64,000 nt of DNA from Volvariella volvacea V23 (lineage: Eukaryota > Basidiomycota > Agaricomycetes > Agaricales > Pluteaceae). The stretch is from contig KB722737.1 in the NCBI GenBank assembly GCA_000349905.1, positions 643,327-707,326 on the forward strand, given 5' to 3'. The notes under the pieces were generated by a model. The model did not search any database and was not told where the DNA came from. It was given only the letters and a program-made list of their open reading frames with translations. Shown here in pieces: positions 11,811-21,940 of the stretch (position 1 is its first letter; each line of letters starts with the position of its first letter). Both the position numbers and the translations under genes were made by a program.

Positions 11811-12787
11811 GAGGAGCGTTGTGGGAGCACAAGGAACACAGCATGGACTCTGCGACTGTTGGCTGCAGGGCAATCAATTGACGAGCAGTGAATGAATGGA
11901 TGCACATGCTGTTCCCCTGAGATCAGGCAGACCCGATCCTGTGTCTGACCCCCAAAGAATGAACAAATAGACACGCATGGCTGCGGACTGGCCGATAAGC
12001 GGCAGCCAGGGAAACTTGCAAGCAGAAAGTAAATATGTAAATAATTTCACTCCACCCACTACTCTGTTCCACATGGCCCACTGTCTACTAATATGCGGTG
12101 ACTAAGTCTAATCGACGGCCTTTTGCGACTTAATTAGCCATCTAATTAGATAATCTATCCACTTATCTGTGTATTTTGGGCGCCGCCCACAGCCTGATCC
12201 TCCATCTTTCTCTCTCTCACCCATCTTTTCTCTTCTCTCCTTGGTCAATCCGAGTCTGGGCATCACTTGGATTGCTGTTGAGCTTTCAGAGTCCATTTCC
12301 GCGCCGACAACTAGGTGAGCCATGCGATGGATGGGTGAATAAATAATTGATAAAATAATAAATAATCGTTATCAAAACTCGTATTTGTGTGGTGACTCGG
12401 GCAAAAACAAGAACTCATTTGAGGCTAATTCAACTCCCGCCCTTGCCTCCTTAGCCCATCCTCCCCTCCCACCCATCCATCCTCGCTCCCTCCCCTCCTT
12501 CCCTCCGACGAACCCTCCGTTCTCCCCATCCTCAAGGCCCTCGATCCATTTGCACGTCCTCTGCAGGCCCTCCCCCCCGCACCCTCAGGTCTCCTCAACT
12601 TACCTCCAATCAAGCCCCCTCTGTTCTGCCTCACGAAGGACTCTTTCAACCCCACCACCTGCATGTATCGTGGCCCTGACCAGCTCACACTATAAGCCGG
12701 TCTCGTTTGAACGGACTCGTTGCCTTACGTTGAGCAGAGAGCGTCGTTCGAATCCCTGGAACCGTTTCCCATCTGCCCGCACCGCTC
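11811..12787 (+). promoter_or_regulatory. upstream region and pyrimidine-rich leader of the kinase gene
   Basis: About 980 bases without a convincing gene. The stretch 12430-12700 is strongly C/T-rich on the plus strand (long runs of CCTCC-type sequence), which is typical of fungal promoters and 5' leaders and fits the kinase start at 12788. An AT-rich block (about 12340-12375) lies just before it. The 153-codon plus-strand frame starting at 12385 is Pro/Ser-rich by composition only. Confidence 0.5.
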
Positions 12788-15700
12788 ATGTTGCAGTATC
12801 CGGTTCAACTTCCGCCGCTCTCCCTCTCTTCCAATTCTTCCAGTAAAGACCAGCCTGAATACTTTCGACATAATGATTCCTCTCGACTCTCATCCAGTAC
12901 TTTGATCAATAGCAATTCCAAGCGCTTCCAGAAAGAAAGCCCTGTCTCTCGTTCCGCTTTCCTCCCTTCTGCTGCAGTACCTTTTTCCATTTCTACTAAT
13001 CTATCGCATTCGCATTCACCTACTGCATCGCCATCTATTCCTGCCACAAAGTTTTCGCGTAGTCCTTACATTTCCGCTCGCCAGCTGTCCAACACCGCCC
13101 CTGTATCTGTCCCAGCCACCAACTCCCACTCCTGGGCCAGCAAGTCGCCAGTTCTATCGAATGCTTCCTCTGTCGCCTCCTCATCTATAGAGGACGTCCT
13201 TGCTCCCGGTGATGTCGTCGCAGAGGGCGGCACTCTACAAGGAGAGACCATCCGTCTCGTCTCCGTCAGCTCTTCCGCCGACAGCGAGCTACCTTCTCGG
13301 GAATTCGAAGTTGTCAGGCGCCTGGGCGCTGGCAGCTATGCTGTGGTCTATCTCGTCGTGGAGGTGTTGTCACGCCCGCCTGTCTCTGAAGATGGGCATA
13401 TGTCCACGATTGGTCCAATGGAGATTAATGGCAGTATTTCCCGACGCCCCGATACTGTCTATGGTCGTGAATACGCCATCAAGTGCTTGTCTAAAGCGAA
13501 TCTCGATGAGGATGCATTGACAGCGCAAATGTCCGAGGTTAGCATTTCACATTGTCCCACCGTTCCTGTCGACAACTTTCTGACGGCGACTTCATTTTAG
13601 GTAACCATACATCAATCTTTGTATGCGCACCCGAACATCGCCGCTCTCTATTGTACCTTAGAGACCCCTTCTTTCTTGTTGCTCCTCCTGGAGTACGTTC
13701 CTGGTGAAGATTTGTTCTACTTCTTGGAACAATCTCGCGATCATTATGAATTGGACTCAACGGACCCTACTCTTTGTTCATCACGTACACCCCCTACTCC
13801 CAGTCTTTTGTCGAATATGCATCCTTCACAACTGCTTTCTCGTACTCGTTTACGGCTCATTGCATCCATGTTTTCTCAAATGTGTGATGCTGTTGCCGCT
13901 TGCCACACCCAGCAGGTTTTTCATCGTGATATTAAGCCAGAGAACTTTATCGTAACTGATGGTTGGACCACTTTACCCAATGGTCGCCAAGAGCGTAAAG
14001 TTGTCGTCAAGCTTACCGACTTTGGTTTATCAACCACCGATGTTGAATCCTCTGATATGGATTGTGGTAGTGCACCCTATATGAGTTACGGTCCGTATCT
14101 CTCTTTGATCTTACTATCATTAAGCAGTTAACCAATTACTTCCATATCTACAGAATGCAGGAATAATGTCGCCCCTACTTATCGTCCTCGTGCTGCCGAC
14201 GTCTGGTCACTAGGCATCGTGCTAATTAATATGTACGTCATTTACCTCTTTCATTAACACGCGTGTCTTACATTAACTAGGTTGTACCATTACAACCCAT
14301 GGACTGACACTGCGCAAGGAGTTTGTTCCTCATTCTCCTTGTTCCGAAGCGATCCCATCAAATTCTTCATGACCCGCTTCACTGGTATGACGCTGCAAGT
14401 TGCAGAATATCTTGCCAACAAGGTTTTCTGCCTTCTTCCTGATCCAAAGGACGACTCGCGACGCGCTACAGCTAGCGAGTTCTCTGCATGGGTCAAGGAC
14501 CTCCCTGACCACTTTGGTAGTTTCAGCGGCATCCAACGAACTGTGTCAGTTTCTAGCAGTCAAGGTCACCCAATTGCATCCACACCCATCTCCCGCCGAC
14601 CATCTTCGCGCCACCCTTCTGGCTTATCCACCGCAATCCGCACTCCGGCCATTCCATCCCGATCCCTGTCGCGTGCTCCATCTCTTGGCCCAGCTTATGA
14701 GGAACAAGAGAAATTTGAGCTCTCAACAGTCTATGACCACGAGGTTGAAGAGCAATCAGAGACTGGAGCATGTGATAATCAAGTGATCGACAAGCCTGAG
14801 ATGACGACACGTTCCACGTCTACTTCCACTACCAAACGTAGGAAACGTGGTGCCCGGAAGAATAAGAGTAATCCAAGCGCTACGCCCAGCTCGCCAACAG
14901 ATGATGCCCTCGCTTCACTCGCTGATGCCTCACAATCACTCGCTCGCGAGATAAGCCGAGCTTCAAAGGCCTCGTCTCATAGGTATGATGCTCTGGATTT
15001 TATTCGCTTCGCCTTCAACCCTGATATTTTACTTTCAGCGTGAAACCAGCCTCACCCACTGTTCCTGCACCTCCTGTACCGACAAAGAAGCCTTCCAAAT
15101 GGAAGCTTAGCTTTGGTAAAAGCAGTGGATCTTCTGTCTCTGGCGGTCGCGCATCCCCCGCCGAGGACGCCTTTTCGGGCTCTGCGGAGATGGGGCAACT
15201 GCCTGGCATGTCGGCAACAGCAAGCAATGTGACCAACCTCATCATGGGTCTTAGCCCGGCTCCAGTCCACGCACATAGCCCTCCTTCACGCTATGATGAC
15301 GAATTTGCAACGTGGGGTCGGGGCCGGCGTAATAGAAACCCGATGCCCAACCGTGGCCAACCTGGATACGCGGGACCGTCCAATGCTCCGGCTAGAGTCG
15401 AACACTGGATTTATCCTGATCGCAGGTCTGACCGCGCTGTGTCCCCTAGTAGCACACGTAGCGGAAGACCTGTAGCTTCAAGTGCCAGCTCCGTGGTCTC
15501 GGATAATTGGCGTAGCTCCATGAGTACAACATCAAGTGCCTACACATCCACCTCGGCTTTCACACGGTACAGTAATTCTAGCACACGGAGCATATCGACC
15601 ACCGCCACAAGCGTGTCGTCTGCGCCTAGCTGGAGAACTGGACCTAAATCACAGCCATCTTCGACCAACGCGGCTTATCCTGCCATTCCCAAGAATATTA

Positions 15701-16104
15701 AGCGTGAGTAGAATTTACTGATAATGATATCGTCTATCATTATGTTTGCATGCGTCCTCGACTCTAATTTGACTTTTTGTTCCCTTCAAGCAGCTTTGAA
15801 CGGTGTACCATGGGAATTGGACCAACTACCTCGAGGACAACACCCCAATCCCGTAGGCGACATTTTTGGTTCACCACCTGCTAGGAAGCAACGTCCGAGG
15901 AAACCAAAGGATCCCAAGTTAGATACGATTACTGAGCGTCCGACTCAGAAATCACCTCTTTCTATGCGTAAAGATGCTTCTACTAGCACGACGGATCTTG
16001 CCGATGGACAAGGAGCAGGGAAGGGTGAAGGCGAGACTGTCAAGAAAGTACAAAAGGGACAGATTAATGCTTTGGCCAAGATGTTATCTGCATTGAGACG
16101 TTGA
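12788..16104 (+). CDS. Ser/Thr protein kinase, Ran1/Ksp1-like
   Basis: Roughly 1,000-residue kinase in six exons. A Ser-rich N-terminal stretch of about 170 residues precedes the catalytic domain. Visible kinase marks are the glycine loop RRLGAGSYAVVYLV, the lysine motif YAIKCLSK, the catalytic loop VFHRDIKPENFIV, the DFG motif LTDFGLST and, after splicing, GSAPYMSYECRNN in place of the usual APE, then AADVWSLGIVLINMLY. The EDLFYFLEQSRDHYE segment and the altered activation segment fit the fungal Ran1/Ksp1/Vhs1 group, which act in nutrient and meiosis control. The long C-terminal tail is Ser/Thr-rich, with a basic patch (KRRKRGARKNKS) and a conserved-looking end (GVPWELDQLPRGQHPNPVGD). The last intron ends in a tandem AAGCAG acceptor. 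The start is the first in-frame Met; an upstream start is possible. Confidence 0.88.
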
Positions 16105-17093
16105 AAATCGACTTGAAGTTTTCGTGTCGCACAAGCTCGCGTCACTCATTCCAATTTCATCCCTTCATGGAAGCACGCTTCGCTTTGAGTGGGGAGAACA
16201 CACGATCATTACTTTATTCTTTTTTCCTTCTTCTCTTTTGATCACCCACCTTCCCCCACTCCCCTCGCAAGCGTCCTTCCTGGTGATGCGAGTCTGCCTT
16301 CAGAATTTCAAGTTGCCCTTTTTGTGTGCCCTTGTTCTTCTATCTTCTATGTGGGGTTGTGATTTGGTGGTGGTGGGTATAGATGGCTTTTATTTGCGAT
16401 TATTGAAATGGTTATTCTTTCTTTCTGAAGGGTGGGAGTGGATCGGTGTGGATTGTAGCATTCTTTCATTCAAACTTGTTATTGTTTACGATGTTGATGA
16501 TGATGTGATGACTAGCGGGGCTGGCTGGCTGTTTTATGGACGTATCTGGGAATATGCGCGCCGGGTTTTTGGTGTTCTTGTGTGTGTCGAATTGTACTGG
16601 TAGCTGTATTGTTCCCCATGGTGCGCGGTCAACTGGTTTTGCAAACGATTTTGATTACCCTGCTTAGTGGTTTTCAAGTATGCGATTACGACGCTCAAAA
16701 TCGACATTCTCTGCCTAGTCGCTGCCGTCTTCATCCATTGCGTTTGCAACATCGTTTCTCCTTGGGGATCGCCCATACCAGCTACACCTCGGTTCCGAGT
16801 TTCAATCTTGTAACGACAAAACACATTGCTTAGAATAGCATTACCCCTTCCACTCTTTTCTGTTACCTATGGTTACCCCCATTCGACCAACGTTGATTGA
16901 TTTCAGTCGTGCCATTTTTCTTTCTTTGGTTGCCCAGTTATCTAGCTACTTGTATGAGTACATAAATAGTTGCACAAAGTAGTCAAAAAGATAATCCAAC
17001 TCTACACTAAATTCCGCCACGGGAGAGGTGCGAAGAGTTAAAGTAAAATGGTAAAGAATGGGAATAATAGAAGTGAGGGGCATTAAAATGCTT
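16105..17093. other. convergent 3' region of kinase and cyclin genes
   Basis: About 990 bases between two stop codons facing each other. A 159-codon plus-strand frame (16124-16603) is hydrophobic and T-rich and lies in what should be 3' untranslated sequence. I treat it as chance. Confidence 0.45.
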
Positions 17094-18318
17094 TTACGAA
17101 TTGCCGGGATGCTTGAATTTATTGCTTCCACCTATTCCAGGTCCTCCCATCTGCTGTAGTTCCGCAAATGCCATATTCTGTTCTATTGTCGGCCGACGCG
17201 AGACTTCTTGCGGGTTGGAGTCGGGATCTACCAAGATCGTCGAAGCTTCATAAGCTGAAGGGCGTCGGCGATGCGTTCGCGAAGATTGGTCTGATGGTGA
17301 AGGTGGGTTGGATTGTCCACTATCCATATCGACATCATCGCTGTCGGAAGACGATGCGCCATTAGAGGAAGAGGAGCTCTCTTCCTTTGCAAGTACATAG
17401 TCTTTGCTCGTTCTAACAAGGTTGATGTAATACTCCTGAAGGGTTTCGCGGGTGCACTAGCAAGAAAAGTAAAGGAAGAGAATAATGCATGAGTTTGAAA
17501 AGGCTGGAGCGGACCTAATGGGGAACTTGAAGTTGCCGACGTATGATGCGTTGCATCTTCACAGCAAAAGGGAAAAAAGATTGAAGCCCGCGAGAGGGGT
17601 TCGAGAGCAGGGAAAAGAAGCTGATCATGAAAAGAAAAAGAACACTGCTAACCATCACACGCCAGTCTATGAGACCAAGAAATTCGCGTTCTAAGGTGTT
17701 GAGCTCGGTAACGGGAATGCCACCAACTTTGGCGTAGAGTGTGTTGGTGCAGAAGACATCACACAAGGCCTTGCTGGATACGGTGATTGATGTGATGACG
17801 AAGCGGTGACAAGTGAGAGAGGTCAGAGTGACCAGCCGTGTGCGAGCCCAAATCTGATCAGCATAATGTAGGGTGATCAGAAGGCATGCTTTCTGGGGAA
17901 AAGACGGGTGGATCATCAGAACGACGGCACGCCAAATACATTAAATAATGGGTTCACTCAAACCTCAACATTAGCAAATCTAATTATACGCCTGAGGTAG
18001 TCCAAAACGGAGATGTTGGGTGTAGAGCGAGAATGGAATCGTGTGAGACTCTCTCTGTCATAATTGAAAATGTTTGACATAGGTGCGAAAGGACAGCCCA
18101 TGGACCGGCAGAAGGGAAACTCACGGTGTTAAGGGTATTCTGTCATTGTGCATCATTAACCTCTCCAGCATGTCAGCTTCATTGCGTTCGCGGAATGAGT
18201 AACCCAAGATTCCAAGATCATATAATCGAAAAGCACCTATTAAGATTGCAAGATGATCTATGTCAGAATCTTCAAAAGCGGTCGGCATCTCGACCCTCTT
18301 TGAGCCCGGGGATTCCAT
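17094..18318 (-). CDS. Pho80-like cyclin (PCL family)
   Basis: Regulatory subunit for a Pho85-type cyclin-dependent kinase, linked in fungi to phosphate sensing and cell-cycle control. Five exons: MESPGSKRVEMPTAFEDSD with HLAILI, spliced to ADMLERLMMHNDRIPLTP; then SLTRFHSRSTPNISVLDYLR and RIIRFANVE; then KACLLITLHYADQIWARTR, LTCHRFVITSITVSSKALCD and TNTLYAKVGGIPVTELNTLE ending FLGLIDWRV; then CTRETLQEYYINLVRTS. These blocks cover the whole PHO80 cyclin box. The C-terminal tail of about 110 residues is Ser-rich and acidic, then basic (SRTHRRRPS). It shares a divergent promoter of about 240 bases with the uL11 gene. Confidence 0.9.
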
Positions 18319-18559
18319 GAACCCATTGCACGATGCAATGATGACGGATTTGACAGGGTAAGTGCAAAGCTAGATAGCCACGACAAATCGGGTCGAGGCT
18401 CCAGCCAAATACCCCCAAATACACTCTTGCTCCTTCTGGGCGACATTGGACGGCTGTATAGTTGTTTGTTCGGGGCTTAAACTTTAATTTGCGGCTTCGC
18501 GCCTGCAGAGGGTGTAAAGTAGCAGGCGATCATTAAGCCCGTCCACCACATTATCCACT
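18319..18559. promoter_or_regulatory. divergent promoter, Pho80-like cyclin and ribosomal protein L12
   Basis: Only 241 bases separate the two start codons. The ribosomal protein gene should be strongly and growth-dependently expressed, so the cyclin gene sits next to a strong promoter. No specific motif was identified. Confidence 0.5.
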
Positions 18560-19219
18560 ATGGCCCCAAAATTTGTAATGAACCTATAGCCTCGAATTCA
18601 TCCAAGTATGCTAATGCTCGTCGAATCTAGGACCCCAATGAGATAAAGATCATCTACCTTCGTGCTACCGGTGGTGAAGTTGGTGCCTCCTCCGCCTTGG
18701 CCCCCAAGATTGGTCCCTTGGGTTTGGTGCGAGTCCTATTCGTGTATGGAGCATACTGTATGCTGAAGTGGTATTTTGGAATAGGCCCCCAAGAAGGTTG
18801 GTGAAGATATCGCCAAGGCCACCGGTGCATGGAAGGGTCTACGGGTGACCGTTAAACTCACCATCCAAAACCGACAAGCACAAGTGTCTGTCGTCCCCTC
18901 TGCTTCATCACTGGTTATCCGGGCACTCAAGGGTAAGTGCCCTCACCAACTCCCTGAAAATACGCTCAACATCCGAATAGAGCCTCCCCGTGATCGCAAG
19001 AAGGAGAAGAACATCAAACACAGTGGAAATATCCCACTCGACGAGATCATCGATGTCGCACGAACGATGAGAGAAAAGTCCTTGGCGAAGGAACTATCAG
19101 GAACCGTGAAGGAGATTCTTGGAACCGCTCAGAGTGTTGGTTGCACTGTTGAGGGCCGACCACCCCACGACATCATCGACGACATCAACTCTGGAGAGAT
19201 TGAGATTCCTGCAGCATAG
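18560..19219 (+). CDS. RPL12: 60S ribosomal protein L12 (uL11)
   Basis: Large-subunit protein at the base of the P-stalk, where translation factors bind. The spliced product of about 165 residues has the usual family length. Exons read MAPKF, then [20 protein letters not shown] with [10 protein letters not shown], then [20 protein letters not shown] with [20 protein letters not shown], then [20 protein letters not shown] and a C-terminus [20 protein letters not shown]. The first intron directly follows five codons, a pattern common for fungal ribosomal protein genes. The gene ends 187 bases from the convergent MED1 stop. Confidence 0.97.
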
Positions 19220-19406
19220 GTGGCATTATGTTAATTTGTATTTTTCCATCATCCACGCGCCCTCCTTGCTCGCATTCATTTGCATCTGACATGAGTCCGT
19301 TGACTTTGGCTGACACCGTAAAGAGCACCACTCCCTGATCAGTCCATAACAATAAATCCTGATGAAGCAACAGAATGGCATTACGTGGAGCATACAAGGA
19401 CGATGT

Positions 19407-21786
19407 CTAATGTTGTGCTTTCATCCAGATTCTGCCAGCAAGCCCGAGCGTCCCTCCACGCCGACAGAACTCTTCTAGTAACTCTGGCTTAAAATCTGTT
19501 CCCATCGCCCCATTAACCTCTATGGATATACCCCGTGGCCTGCTTTCGTCAAAAATGATGGACACTTCAACTAGGCCTGTCATTGGTGGCCTTTCCGGCG
19601 AGGTCATGATTATTTTTGAGCGACGAGATCTGGCTACAACCATGGGATCCAGGTCACGGCCAGTAAACAATGTAGATGAAGATGTTGGGGATGGTAAAAA
19701 GACATTGACAGGGATCTTTCGTGGCTTGGCAATCCCTGAATGTATGAACTTGATTAGTACATGATATGATTGTACATGCGCGTATACCAGCTCACCTCGG
19801 AGAACGGCCTCAAGTTCGTCATTTGTAGCGGGCGCATCATCGGCAGGGATATCTGTGCCAGGTTTTGGACCGTCTATTGACCATTGACAACTCATAAGAA
19901 TTTCATTCAGCCAGCATTGCTCCCGTACAATCTATCGTAGCCACCAACGGATCAGCTTCACTAAAGTGTTCCTTGAGATGGGTACGTACCTCCAACACCC
20001 CCATTACCTCCTTTGCGTTGTACACGATAACTTTTTCCAATATAAAGCCCGGCTCTTCAGGGGCTGTGAGTCGTAGTTGTAATGGCGGATGCGCGCCACT
20101 AGGAGATTCCTGCAACGAAAAGGCATAAACATTCAGTTGAAAAATTAAGGAATTCCTTACATAGAGAGCCGTATATCTTTCTGGAGAAGTTGCAGCATCA
20201 GGATTTATCTATAAGCATTAGGTTAAGCTCTAAGTTGAGCACAACTGTCGAACTGCTTACCAGTAGGTCAACCCAGCTGCCATTCCCAAACGACATCATG
20301 GAAACAGGGCCTATACCTCCAAAAGGATTGACGACGAGCTCGATGTCCTTCATCCTGGACTGGCTCATGACAACCCCCTTATTCTTCCCACCGTTAGTAA
20401 AGTCGAGAACCCAGCTATAGTGATCAGCGGAATAAGACGAGTCGGAGGTATCCATTGCTGTCGAATTATCGCTTGCTTGCGGAAATATGTGCTCCTTGAA
20501 CCCCCGGGGAACGAGAGGGAACGATGGCCTTGTACTTAATGATGGCATCGACATTGGAGAGGGGAAGATATGGGGATGCGACGTAGCTTGAAGACGAAGA
20601 GAAGCTAAGGTAACACCTTCATGAGATTTTGCTAGATAAGAAGTTATTTGGGAGAGAGGGATGTCAAATTGCTCGGGAACTCGGGGGTCAGCTGGGATGT
20701 CAGAGGATTGTCGAAGCAGGCGGAGGTAGGTGAGTGGTGAAATATAGACAAGAAACGATATTGAAGGTGATGAGAAGTAGGGGATAGGAAAGGAGTGTGA
20801 GCGGTGTAGGAAGATATCTAGCGGTGCTCGAGGAAGTGATAGTGAGCTGCAAGAAGGATTGATAAACTTATTTCGAGTTGCGGTGATTACACGTACAGGG
20901 CGACCGCACGACTCTCCTCTTTTGAAAACTGCACGAGACTCGGACATAGGTCGTCCATGTCTGTGAACCACTTCATACCACCATCTTGTGGTCTAGCGGC
21001 TAGCCGGTCCAGCAGCACAAGGTACTTCAGATGCTCAACCACAGTGCGCCCAAGTTGTGCTGCAAGTGTTGGGTTTCGAATATCATCAGGTTTCTGCACC
21101 TCTGCGCAGTATGCATCTATAACCTTGGCTAGGAAGGCGTGCAACGCAGGCGATCCTGAATGAGATTGATCTGCAGCATAGGAAGTTTTGACACTGGAGA
21201 CAGTCATTCTGGGCGATGCGGAATCCGATCTATCCACCGCAAAATCAATATCAATGACGCAAAATTTGCCTGCTAATGCCAATGTAATGTTGCTCGCCCG
21301 CCCTTCGTCCTTGTAGGTCTCCATCCCTGCTGCTGCACCCCATGATTGAACGCGAGCGGCACACCAACTGATAACAGATGTCGCGTCCAAAGGGATGTCT
21401 TCACCATAAGTAACCGCTGTATGACCATGAAGAGAATCGAGAAGTTGAGTTATGTTTTGATTAGACTAACGTTATGGCGCATCGTGAGTTCAGCGGCACT
21501 GGAGGAAGATTGAGAGGACGCTAACAAGATGCAAACTTCGAGAAAGCGATGCATGTTGACGAAAAAGAGATGTCAACTTTTCATTCGTGAATGAGACGGC
21601 AAGATATTGATTCAAGGAATGCGAGAGATGGGTAGCTTGATGGGCGAGATCCTGGAGCTGGGCATACGAGTCGTTGACACCAGAAGAGAATGGATGGTAT
21701 GTATGAGGTCGCAAGAGTTCGGGCTTGTAAACATTCTGTAACGTCGAGAGCAATGTAGGAGGTGGTTGTTCCGAATCTTGGCTCAT
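19407..21786 (-). CDS. MED1: Mediator complex subunit 1 (Med1)
   Basis: Subunit of the middle module of Mediator, which links activators to RNA polymerase II. Starts MSQDSEQPPPTLLSTLQNVY. The Med1 domain is seen in VTYGEDIPLDATSVISWCAA and the strand-rich SNITLALAGKFCVIDIDFAV, then LKYLVLLDRLAARP. After splicing, SLSLPRAPLDIFLHRSHSFP and HYSWVLDFTNGGKNKGVVMS follow, and the C-terminal exons rejoin as MGVLE/IVREQCWLNEILMSC and end GGTLGLAGRIWMKAQH. About seven exons. The frame between the first exon (FRQHASLSRSLHLV) and the next conserved block (SSSAAELTMRHN) does not match: a 40-base intron starting GTCAAC, or a one-base indel near 21500-21550, is needed. Confidence 0.85.
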
Positions 21787-21940
21787 ATGTGGGTCTTGTG
21801 GATGTGAAAGGGGATTTGGTATTGGAAGTACACTAGTGTATTTAGTCAAGGAGCGGGGGTATGTATGATCGACAAAGCGCGAAACAAAACGGATATACCA
21901 AGCAATCACGACAAAGGCACTAAGTACGTACTGATGCCAG
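21787..21940 (-). promoter_or_regulatory. short upstream region of MED1
   Basis: Only 154 bases lie between the stop of the HET-like gene and the MED1 start, both on the minus strand. The MED1 promoter must be within or overlap the end of the upstream gene. Confidence 0.4.

Noticed and set aside
11394..11974. Minus-strand frames of 159-165 codons
   Set aside because: They lie opposite the UTP6 C-terminal exon and its 3' end, have Pro/Ser/Cys-rich composition, and no motif. They are antisense shadows.
12720..12780. GTTCGAATCCC sequence considered as a tRNA B box
   Set aside because: The flanks do not form a T-arm stem and no A box or acceptor stem is present. It is in the kinase leader.
16124..16603. 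Plus-strand frame of 159 codons after the kinase stop
   Set aside because: It directly follows the kinase stop, is T-rich and hydrophobic by composition, and has no splice partner. It is most likely 3' untranslated sequence.
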